Shown here: positions 1-6,933 of the stretch, piece after piece | How positions within the stretch are numbered: the stretch's first letter is position 1 | How the letters are laid out: every line of letters begins with the position of its first letter | DNA from: Streptomyces sp. CB01580 | GTDB taxonomy: Bacteria; Actinomycetota; Actinomycetes; Streptomycetales; Streptomycetaceae | Assembly (NCBI RefSeq): GCF_001905795.1 | Contig: NZ_LIXJ01000005.1 | Span: 241,239 to 305,238, forward strand | Direction: 5' to 3' | Length of the DNA stretch: 64,000 bases | Position numbers and translations under genes: made by a program | Notes under the pieces: generated by a model | The model's input: the letters and a program-made list of their open reading frames with translations, nothing else | Databases searched by the model: none | What the model was told of the DNA's origin: nothing

Positions 1-1338
1 GCGACCGCGTCCGGTGCGGCCGTCGGCAGTGCAACGCTCGTGTCGGCGGAGGGCGCGGCCTTCGAGCTGGAGACCCTCGATCCCGAGGCGTGGCGGCAGT
101 TCTGGGCGCGGCTCGGGGTCACCGCACGGGCGGCGGGGCGCGGCTGGTCGCCGTTCCAGCAGCGGTTCGCAACCGCCGTCTGCGTACTGCCGGGGGAACT
201 GCGGGAGGCCGCCCGTACCGCCCCGCTCGACGCCCTTCGCGCGGCCGCGGGGGCGTGCGGCGTCAGTCTGGTCGCGCTGTCGGACGACCCGGTGCCGCCC
301 GGACTACCGGAGCCCGTACGGCTCCTACCGGCGCCGGGCGGCGCGTGCGTCCCCCGGCCGGGCGGCGGGCCCGCGTCGCCGGGCGCGCTCCCGCTCAGCG
401 GCGTACGGGTCGTCGAGTCCACCCGCCGGGTCCAGGGCCCGCTCGCCGGGCACGTACTGGAACTGCTGGGCGCCGATGTCATCCGCGTCGAACCCCCGGG
501 CGGCGACCCGATGCGGGGGCTGCCGCCGCTGGCCGACGGCTGTTCCGCCCGCTATGCGGCGCTGAACGCGGGCAAGGCCGTCGTCGAGGCCGACCTGCGT
601 ACCGCCGAGGGCCGTGCGGCGCTGCGCGAACTCGTCGCGGACGCCGACGCGTTCGTGCACAACTGGGCGCCCGGACGTGATGTGCGCCTCGGTCTCGACG
701 CCGAGGGGCTGTGGCGGGTGCGACCGGACCTGGTGTACGCGGGTGCCTCCGGTTTCGGGGACGCCTACCCACCCGAGCACACCCCGATCGGCACCGACTA
801 CCTCGCCCAGGCTCGCAGTGGCCTCGCCGCCGCCCTGCGCCCGGCCGGCGAGCCGCCCGCGCCGTCGCTCATGACGCTGACCGACGTCCTCGGCGCTCTC
901 GTCTGTGCCCAGGCGGTCGTGGCCGGGCTCCTGCGGCGGGCGAGGACCGGGAGCGGCGTCCGTGCCGAGACCTCGCTGCTCTCCGCCGCCGCCCTGGTGC
1001 CTCGTCCGCCCGTACGCCGCGCGGCGTGGTCGCCGTTGGAACTGCCTTTGCGGACGGCGGACGGCCACCTGTACCTGGGCGAACGGGCCCGCGCCGACCT
1101 GGTCGCGCTCGCCCGGGTCACCGGGTCGGCGCACGCCGCTCCGGGGGCTGTCGCCGGGCGCTTCGGCAGGCGCACGACCGGGGAGTGGCGGGAGCGGCTG
1201 CGCTCGGCCGGGCTCGGCGCCACCGAGGTCCGCACCGATCTGAGCACCCTCCCCGCCGACCCGGCCTTCCGGGACGCCGTCGTCCCGGCCCCGCCCGGTG
1301 GATACGCGACGGTGCGCAGCCCCTGGACGTTCTCGTGA
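1..1338 (+). CDS. CaiB/BaiF family (class III) CoA-transferase, 5' partial
   Basis: The reading frame is open from the first base, so the gene probably begins before the window; a GTG at 40 is the first in-window start. Family III CoA-transferases move CoA between carboxylic acids through an aspartyl-CoA thioester. The visible core begins near position 400 with RVVESTRRVQGPLAG, followed by LGADVIRVEPPGGDP, an NAGK motif and DAFVHNWAPG. The Asp of TDYLAQARSGL (near 796) matches the catalytic Asp of the family. The stretch before the core looks like a degenerate half-domain, so this may be one of the long two-domain variants. The stop overlaps the next start (GTGA), so it is translationally coupled to the acyl-CoA synthetase. 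Confidence 0.85.
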   Translation, partial: ATASGAAVGSATLVSAEGAAFELETLDPEAWRQFWARLGVTARAAGRGWSPFQQRFATAVCVLPGELREAARTAPLDALRAAAGACGVSLVALSDDPVPPGLPEPVRLLPAPGGACVPRPGGGPASPGALPLSGVRVVESTRRVQGPLAGHVLELLGADVIRVEPPGGDPMRGLPPLADGCSARYAALNAGKAVVEADLRTAEGRAALRELVADADAFVHNWAPGRDVRLGLDAEGLWRVRPDLVYAGASGFGDAYPPEHTPIGTDYLAQARSGLAAALRPAGEPPAPSLMTLTDVLGALVCAQAVVAGLLRRARTGSGVRAETSLLSAAALVPRPPVRRAAWSPLELPLRTADGHLYLGERARADLVALARVTGSAHAAPGAVAGRFGRRTTGEWRERLRSAGLGATEVRTDLSTLPADPAFRDAVVPAPPGGYATVRSPWTFS

Positions 1339-3101
1339 CGGGCGCGGTCCGGGAAGCCGCGGCCCGCACGCTCACCGCTCCCCCGGCCGTTCCCGGGGCC
1401 CGCCGCGACGGGGTGTGGACCTCCCGGGCCGGTCTGGCCGTCCCCGACCTCGTTCCGCGCGCCGAGCGCCGCGCCTGGACCGAGGAGGGGCTGTGCCCGG
1501 ACCGCGACCTCTACGCCCTGTTCCGGGAGCGGGTACGCCGCCACCCCCATCGGCAGGCACTGGTGGAGAGCGGCGACCCGGCCGGCGGGGGGCTCGACTA
1601 CGCGGGGCTGGACGCCGAAGTCCGCCGCATCGCCGCCCTGTTCACGGAGGCCGGGCTCGGCGCCGGGGACGTCGTGGCGTTGCGGCTGCCCGGCGGCAGG
1701 GACGCGGTCGCCGCCGAGCTCGCCGTGTATGCCATCGGGGCGGTCGCCCTCCCGTACCCGCCGGGCGGGGACGACCGGGACACCCTGGCCCTGCTGAGCC
1801 GCTCCCGCGCGCGGGCCGCCGTGCTCGCCGACCGCGCCGATGCGGCCGTGTGCGCACGACTGCCTTTTCTCGACGTGGTGTTCGGCACCGACCGGGCGAT
1901 GGCGGGCGCGCGTTGGCTGGGCGCGCGGGCCCGGCGCCCGTGGCGTCCCGTACCGGTGGACCCGGCCGCGCCCGCCCGTGTCCTCGTCTCCTCCGGCACC
2001 GAGACCGCGCCCAAGATGGTCGCCTACGCCCACCAGGCGGTGGCCGGGGGCCGGGCCGCCTATCTGAGGGCACTCGATCCGGACGCGGCCGTACGCCGCC
2101 ACCTGGTCCTCGTACCGCTCGGCTCCTCCTTCGGGTCGTGCGGTGTCGTCACCCTCGTCGCGCTCGGCGGCACGCTCGTCGTCCCGCCGTCGTTCTCGGT
2201 TCCCGAGGCGCTGCGGGCTCTCACCATCCACCGCCCCACCCACGTCTTCGGGGTGCCGACGATGCTGCGCCGGATCGCCGAGAACTGCCCGGCCGACGCC
2301 GGGGACTTCCCGGGGCTGCGGGCCCTCGTCTCCAGCGGTGCCGCCCTGCCGCACGGCACCGCTCGGGCGTGCGCGGAGCGTTTCGGCCGGCCGGTGCTGA
2401 CCGTGTATGGCTCCTCGGACGGCGTCAATTGCCATACGGTCTGGTCGCCCGGCGCCGAGGAAGGGTGCGTCGGGACACCGGACCCCGCGGTCGCCGGCAT
2501 CCGGATCACGGGCCCCGACGGCGATCCGGTGCCACCGGGCGCTTCGGGGGAGATCCAGGCCAAGGGCCCCATGACCCCGCTCTGCTACCTGGGCGCCCCC
2601 GAACTCGACGCCCGCTACCGGACCCCGGACGGATGGGTGCGCACGGGCGATCTCGGCCGGATCGGCCCCGACGGGCGCCTGTACCTCCTGGGCCGCATCA
2701 AGAACGTGGTGATCCGCGGCGGTCTCAACATCAGTCCCGCCGAGGTCGAGGGCGAACTCGCCCACCACCCGGACGTCGCCGAGGCGGTCTGCGTGCCGGT
2801 CCCCGACCCGGAGCTGGGCGAACGGCTCTGCGCCTGCGTGCGCCCCGTACCGGGCGGTCCCGTCCCCGCCCTCGCCGACCTCAACGCCTTTCTGCTGCTC
2901 CGAGGTCTGGGGAAGCGCAAACTGCCCGAGCGGTTCCTCCACGTTCCTGTCATGCCGCTCGGTCCCACCGGCAAGGTCTGCCGACGCACGTTGACGGACC
3001 GGGCGGGGGACGCCTTCCGGGGGACGGCCGTCGTGCCCCAGGGCCCGGGAGTCGAGGTCGGTCTGGATGCCTCCGAGGGTGTGAACACGCCCTCGTCGTA
3101 G
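1335..3101 (+). CDS. acyl-CoA synthetase / AMP-binding enzyme
   Basis: This is a 588-residue member of the ANL superfamily, which adenylates a carboxylic acid with ATP and passes it to CoA or a carrier. It starts at a GTG that overlaps the stop of the CoA-transferase. The P-loop-like segment reads VSSGTETAPKM. Later motifs are TVYGSSDG (A5-like), GWVRTGDLGRIG (A7) and GRIKNVVIRGGLNISPAEVE (A8 hinge), ending in GPTGKVCRRTL with the catalytic Lys. Length and motif order are normal. Pairing with a CoA-transferase suggests activation and CoA exchange of one acid in a small catabolic or secondary-metabolic unit; the substrate cannot be told from sequence. Confidence 0.88.
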   Translation: MTGAVREAAARTLTAPPAVPGARRDGVWTSRAGLAVPDLVPRAERRAWTEEGLCPDRDLYALFRERVRRHPHRQALVESGDPAGGGLDYAGLDAEVRRIAALFTEAGLGAGDVVALRLPGGRDAVAAELAVYAIGAVALPYPPGGDDRDTLALLSRSRARAAVLADRADAAVCARLPFLDVVFGTDRAMAGARWLGARARRPWRPVPVDPAAPARVLVSSGTETAPKMVAYAHQAVAGGRAAYLRALDPDAAVRRHLVLVPLGSSFGSCGVVTLVALGGTLVVPPSFSVPEALRALTIHRPTHVFGVPTMLRRIAENCPADAGDFPGLRALVSSGAALPHGTARACAERFGRPVLTVYGSSDGVNCHTVWSPGAEEGCVGTPDPAVAGIRITGPDGDPVPPGASGEIQAKGPMTPLCYLGAPELDARYRTPDGWVRTGDLGRIGPDGRLYLLGRIKNVVIRGGLNISPAEVEGELAHHPDVAEAVCVPVPDPELGERLCACVRPVPGGPVPALADLNAFLLLRGLGKRKLPERFLHVPVMPLGPTGKVCRRTLTDRAGDAFRGTAVVPQGPGVEVGLDASEGVNTPSS

Positions 3102-3142
3102 CGCAGCACGCCGGATCGCGGGGTGACCACGGCGCGGCCGGT

Positions 3143-3530
3143 TCAAGCAGAGCTGCGTGTGACGAGCCTCGGGCGGGCGATCTCGGCGAGGCCGGGGTCG
3201 AGTCGCTCGCCGCCGAGCAGCCGTTCGACGGAGGAGGCAACCGCCGCGACGCCCTCGGCGGGATCCAGGCAGGTCGTGGTGAGGGCTGGGCGGAGGGCGG
3301 CGCCGAGCGGGTGGTTGTCGGTGCCGATGGCGGCGCTGTCCTCCGGTACGCGAAGGCCGGCGTCGGTGAGGGCCTGGGTGAGCACGAGCCCGAATTCGTC
3401 GTTGTACGTGTACACGGCGTCGGGCCTTCGGACGGGGTCGCGCCAGCGGTCGACCGTCGCCGCGAGACTGGCGGCCGAAGCGCTCGGCGGCTGACCGTCG
3501 GCGACGTGTTGGTCCACGCGAGCTGTCGTG
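3143..3530 (-). pseudogene. LacI-family regulator, C-terminal remnant
   Basis: About 125 codons on the minus strand read like the end of a LacI/PurR periplasmic-binding-like sensor domain: PDAVYTYNDEFGLVLTQAL, then GLRVPEDSAAIGTDNHPLG and ALRPALTTTCLDPAEG. No DNA-binding helix-turn-helix precedes it; the frame upstream runs into unrelated sequence shared with the next gene. It is best read as a truncated, non-functional relic. Confidence 0.65.
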
Positions 3531-3546
3531 GACCACAACAGCCAGA

Positions 3547-3575
3547 GAGCCCCAGCCCGGTTCGGGCTGGGGCTC
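3547..3575 (-). terminator. intrinsic-type hairpin downstream of the I36 gene
   Basis: A perfect 13-bp stem (3547-3559 with 3563-3575, arm GAGCCCCAGCCCG) closes a three-base loop. It starts 68 bases after the stop of the minus-strand secreted protein at 3643. There is no clear U-run, as usual in Streptomyces. Confidence 0.75.
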
Positions 3576-3642
3576 GAAGGGCTCACGGGGAGCTCACCGG
3601 TGCGGGTTCCGGTTCGGTGGACACCGTCGTCTTCGGGCGGTG

Positions 3643-4023
3643 TCAGCAGCCGCTGCCGATGCGAAGAGAGGTCATCTTGTCGTTGAAGTGCGAGGCTACG
3701 GCCGCTTCGGACTTGCCCGGCGCGATCGTGAACATGCACCCGACGTACTTGGAGTGCTCGTAGACGCTGACCTTTTTGCCAGTGCGGTTCCAGTACGAGG
3801 TCATGCGGTCGTTCATGTAGTCGCCGACGTTGGGGTTCGACGAGGTGTAGTGCCGGAAGTCGCCCCGGTAGCTGGATTTCTCCCAGACGCAGAAAGATCC
3901 GGACGGGCACTGGTCGGAGTCGGCTGCCGCCGGACTCGCGGCCATGGAGGCGGTGCCCGCGGTGAACGCCAGGACGGCCGCGGCGGCCCACAGACGCGAG
4001 GAGAAGCTTCTGAATCGGACCAT
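3643..4023 (-). CDS. secreted peptidase-inhibitor I36 / crystallin-like protein
   Basis: This is a 126-residue exported protein. The ATG at 4023 is preferred over upstream in-frame ATGs because GGAGA lies seven bases before it. The signal peptide (MVRFRSFSSRLWAAAAVL...) ends at an ASPAAA-type cleavage site. The mature part has a Cys pair in QCPSGSFCVWE, a YRGDFRHY segment typical of beta/gamma-crystallin-like folds, a Cys in VGCMFTI and a C-terminal GSGC, which allows two disulfides. Family I36 (SMI-like) proteins inhibit metalloproteases or simply act as stable extracellular proteins; the target is unknown. It is monocistronic with its own terminator. Confidence 0.8.
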   Translation of the reverse strand: MVRFRSFSSRLWAAAAVLAFTAGTASMAASPAAADSDQCPSGSFCVWEKSSYRGDFRHYTSSNPNVGDYMNDRMTSYWNRTGKKVSVYEHSKYVGCMFTIAPGKSEAAVASHFNDKMTSLRIGSGC

Positions 4024-4599
4024 GCTTTTCTCCGTTTCGTTTTCCATGGTCGACCGCATAAAGCCGACCGTGAGCAGCGTAGGAATGCCGCAGATCGGCT
4101 GGCAATAATCACTCGGGGCGGACCCTTCTACGGATAAAGGTTTCTCCTCTTGATTTCAGAGGCTTCTCGGGATTTCAAGACGTGGCGCCGGTCAACACGA
4201 ACAGGTGATATTCCGGCGCGTCCTCAGGGGCGCCCCTGGTCCGTCCGGCGGACCACCGCCGCCGTCCTCAGCGGCCCCATCTCCCTGTTCGTCTTCGCCA
4301 GGGGCCTGGCCTGCCTCGCCACCGCCGCCGCCTGGAAGTACGCCCTCTTCACCCAGGGCCCGGCGTTTGCCCGGCTCGTCCGATCTTGGCCGGTTGAAGC
4401 CGACGACGGACCCCGGAGCGGGCGAACACGGCCCCTGTGAATCAGGGAGTTCTCTACGCTTCGAGATCCACGAAGGCTCCGTTTTCGTCCCGCCCTCATC
4501 CTCAATCGCCGCTCGCGCCTGCCCCGCACCCCGTCTGCAAGCCCTGCATGAGGGGGCAGCGCAGGGTCAAGTCCGCGGCCTGATCGCCAAGTTCGAGGC
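4024..4599. other. intergenic stretch, no convincing gene
   Basis: Holds the promoter side of the I36 gene and a plus-strand stretch (about 4200-4430) with a hydrophobic, protein-like reading (FVFARGLACLATAAAWKYAL) but no family I recognise and no ribosome binding site. It is probably decayed coding DNA. Confidence 0.4.
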
Positions 4600-4800
4600 G
4601 CTCACCGGCATTCAGCATCGAGGCGGTCTGCGAAGAACTCCTCTTTGTCGGTGGTCCCGTCATCATCACCGCGGTCATCGTGACCAGTTCTCCCAGCATC
4701 GGGCTCTGGGTGTCCGCGGCAGCGGTTTCCGTCGGCACTGCAGCAATGACGTCCTGTGCGTCGTCGGGGGCGCTGCGCGGAACAGGAGGGAGTGGCGTGC
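4600..4800 (+). pseudogene. MFS transporter fragment
   Basis: One plus-strand frame reads AFSIEAVCEELLFVGGPV followed by ITAVIVTSSPSIGLW and a run of small hydrophobic residues. This matches the helix 5-6 region of Streptomyces major facilitator transporters (typical pattern EAVLEEL-FV-GP). The flanking frames do not continue the family, so only about 60 codons remain. Confidence 0.45.
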
Positions 4801-5044
4801 GAGGTGATCGCCCGCAGCGCCGGCCAGGTTTCGTAAGGGTATTGATCGTGCTGCTGGGCGTCGGTGGTGTACTGGGCGTAGCGGAGATCGCAGCACCGGC
4901 CGTCGCTGCGCAACGTGATGCTGTCGCAGCTTCGGGCCGGCTCCTGGCGGCCTTAAAGCTCGGTCGTCCACGCGCACGCCTCGGGCGGGAGACAGGTTCG
5001 CCTCGCACGTCTGTTGGTGCAGTCGGCGGCGGGTGTCCTTCCCT

Positions 5045-5986
5045 TCAGCTGCGGCGGTGCCTGGCCGCCATCGCGTGGAACACCTTCTTCGGTGTCCACC
5101 GTGTCTCATCGAGCATGCGGACCACGCCGTAGGAGCCGAGATCCGCCTCTCCGGGCCTGCTGTAGCCGGCGAAGGTGAACCAGAGTGCGGTGTCCACCCC
5201 TTCCTCCTCGAAGATGCCCAGGAGCTCGGTGAAGTAGCGGACCTGCTCGTCCTCGTCCGGCACCGCGCCGTGCGGAACCTGCCAGGCCGCGCCGCCCCGC
5301 TTGCTCGCACCCCTGTAGGCGCAGGTTCCGTACTCGGTCACCGCGACGGGCTTGCCGTGTGCGAGGTGTCCCCGCAGCTCGGAACGGAAGGTGTCGGCGT
5401 TGTAGGCGGCGCGGTAGGCGTCGACGCCGACAAGGTCGAAGGGACGCCAGTCAACGAACTCCCACGGAGCCGAGGCGTATGTGATACGGCCGCCGAAGTG
5501 GGCGCGCGCCGTCTCGGCGACGCGCATGAGGAAAGCGTTGAGACGCTCTTGCACGGGTCCGAGGCCGTGCCACCACTCCAGGCCCGCTTCGGCCATGGTG
5601 CGCAACCGGTCACCGTAGGTGTCACCCGGGATGAAGCCGCCGCAGAACGCGCTCATCTCGCAGCCCGCGCCGAACACCACCTCGGCACCGTTCTCCCGTA
5701 CGGCTTCGGCCCGGCGGGCGCAATCGGCGAAGAACAGCAGCAGCCGGTCGGAGGGCAGATCGACAGGGAACGGGGCGAACCGCACCTCAAGGCCGGCGGC
5801 CGCCGCACAGTGGGCAGCGATGCTCAGCCGTTCGGGATCGCGGCCGGAGACCCGTACGGCGTCGCAGTGCAACTCGTCCGATATCACCGCCATGTCATGC
5901 CGGACCGTTTCGTGGGTGAAGGTTTTGCGGGAGAGGTCCTGTCCAGGGAGGAACCCGGTGTCATAGTTGACGCCCCGTGCGCGCAC
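5045..5986 (-). CDS. glycoside-hydrolase-like TIM-barrel protein
   Basis: A 313-residue cytoplasmic protein with no signal peptide, starting at a GTG with AGAGG seven bases upstream. It begins RGVNYDTGFLPG. Barrel-like strands carry DAVRVSGRD, EVRFAPFPVDLP, SAPWEFVDW, DLVGVDAYR, KPVAVTEYGTCAYRGA and ALWFTFAGYS. The Glu of TEYGTC and the Glu of APWEFVDW sit where GH5/GH113-type enzymes hold their nucleophile and acid/base. The substrate is not predictable. It lies alone among decayed sequences, with a transposase-like relic directly upstream, so it may have arrived with mobile DNA. Confidence 0.65.
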   Translation of the reverse strand: MRARGVNYDTGFLPGQDLSRKTFTHETVRHDMAVISDELHCDAVRVSGRDPERLSIAAHCAAAAGLEVRFAPFPVDLPSDRLLLFFADCARRAEAVRENGAEVVFGAGCEMSAFCGGFIPGDTYGDRLRTMAEAGLEWWHGLGPVQERLNAFLMRVAETARAHFGGRITYASAPWEFVDWRPFDLVGVDAYRAAYNADTFRSELRGHLAHGKPVAVTEYGTCAYRGASKRGGAAWQVPHGAVPDEDEQVRYFTELLGIFEEEGVDTALWFTFAGYSRPGEADLGSYGVVRMLDETRWTPKKVFHAMAARHRRS

Positions 5987-5987
5987 G

Positions 5988-6170
5988 TCACTGCCTCTTC
6001 TGATGAAGCTTCAGGTGATGGACGCCGTGCTCCAGCAGGGCGAAGGCCAGCTGGGGACCACTGGCCTTGATGTTGAACAGGTAGCGGCCCAGGAAGTTGA
6101 TGTGCCGGTCTTTTGGTGGGGAGAGGCGGGCGACGTCCTCGTGGCCCCCGGCTCGGGTCAGCGCCTTGCT
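5988..6170 (-). pseudogene. Tn3-family-like transposase C-terminal relic
   Basis: The minus strand reads GGHEDVARLSPPKDRHINFLGRY-LF before a stop at 5988. The pattern RLSP...HIN-LGRY-F is the end of actinobacterial Tn3-type transposases. Upstream the frame breaks and no catalytic DDE part remains. The assignment is from memory of the motif, so it is tentative. Confidence 0.4.
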
Positions 6171-6542
6171 CGCGGTCGACCGCGCCCTGCGGCAGCTTGG
6201 CGTTGGAGAACACCGCCCGCTTCCACATCGCGGGCACCGGCTCGGCGTCGACCTCGCGGGGCAGCAGCGGGGTGCTGGGCCTGCTGCCCGTGTTCGTGGG
6301 CGTGGCCGCCGTCATCCCGCCGTGGCGGGCGCCAGTACAGCTGACGGGAACTCAGGTACCCACGACGGCGGCCCCGGGGTGCCGGGGCCGCTCAACGGCA
6401 GCGAGCCGCCCCGCCGGGGACCGGCCTCCCCGCGGGACTCTTCCTGTGGGCACCCCGCTGGCACACTGGAGTCGGCCCTGCCATCCGGTCCGTCCCCGGT
6501 CGGCGGGGCCGTCCCGGAGACCAGACATCCCGGAGGTCATGG

Positions 6543-6818
6543 ATGACGTGCGGAAACTGCGGCGCGGCGGCGACTCAGGGGCCCGACGGGTCGTGGACCT
6601 GTTCCAACCAGTGCGGCTGGTCCTCGGTCGCCCCGGCCGTCGCGATAACCCCCGAGATCACCACCACCCGCTGCCGCGGCTGCGACGCCCAGGTGTACGG
6701 GCTCGACGGGAGATACGCCTGCGGCCTGTGCTCCTGGTCCAACCACTGGGACGAAGGCCACCGCCCGCTCCCCACCGCCGACCGGACGGCCGAGAAGGAC
6801 GTCAACGTCCTGGAGTGA
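6543..6818 (+). CDS. small double zinc-ribbon protein
   Basis: A 91-residue protein whose ATG is preceded by GGAGG at a six-base spacing. It has four Cys pairs: CGNC at residues 3-6, CSNQC near 20, CRGC near 44 and CGLC near 60. This fits two treble-clef or ribbon zinc sites, each with a following GWSS or SWSN turn. There is no membrane segment or catalytic motif. It is convergent with the DUF5682 operon and shares a terminator with it. A nucleic-acid- or protein-binding role is only a guess. Confidence 0.75.
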   Translation: MTCGNCGAAATQGPDGSWTCSNQCGWSSVAPAVAITPEITTTRCRGCDAQVYGLDGRYACGLCSWSNHWDEGHRPLPTADRTAEKDVNVLE

Positions 6819-6895
6819 GCCGGCGCGAGCCGTGATCGCCTCCGGCGCGAGCCCGGAGGCGGCCCCGGTGCGAACGGCGGGACGCGCCCGGAGCG

Positions 6896-6921
6896 GGGAC
6901 CCGGTGTGAGCACCGGGTCCC
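6896..6921. terminator. bidirectional terminator
   Basis: A perfect 11-bp stem, GGGACCCGGTG (6896-6906) with its complement at 6911-6921, closes a TGAG tetraloop. It lies between the convergent zinc-ribbon gene and the end of the DUF5682 operon. Confidence 0.8.
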
Positions 6922-6933
6922 GCCCCGCCGAGG

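Noticed and set aside
3307..3330. TTGTCGGTG as a damage promoter
   Set aside because: No -10 element of the TAnnnT form at N8, and it lies inside the LacI remnant.
798..3536. 912-codon minus-strand frame
   Set aside because: Shadow of the acyl-CoA synthetase; the plus strand has a full set of ANL motifs.
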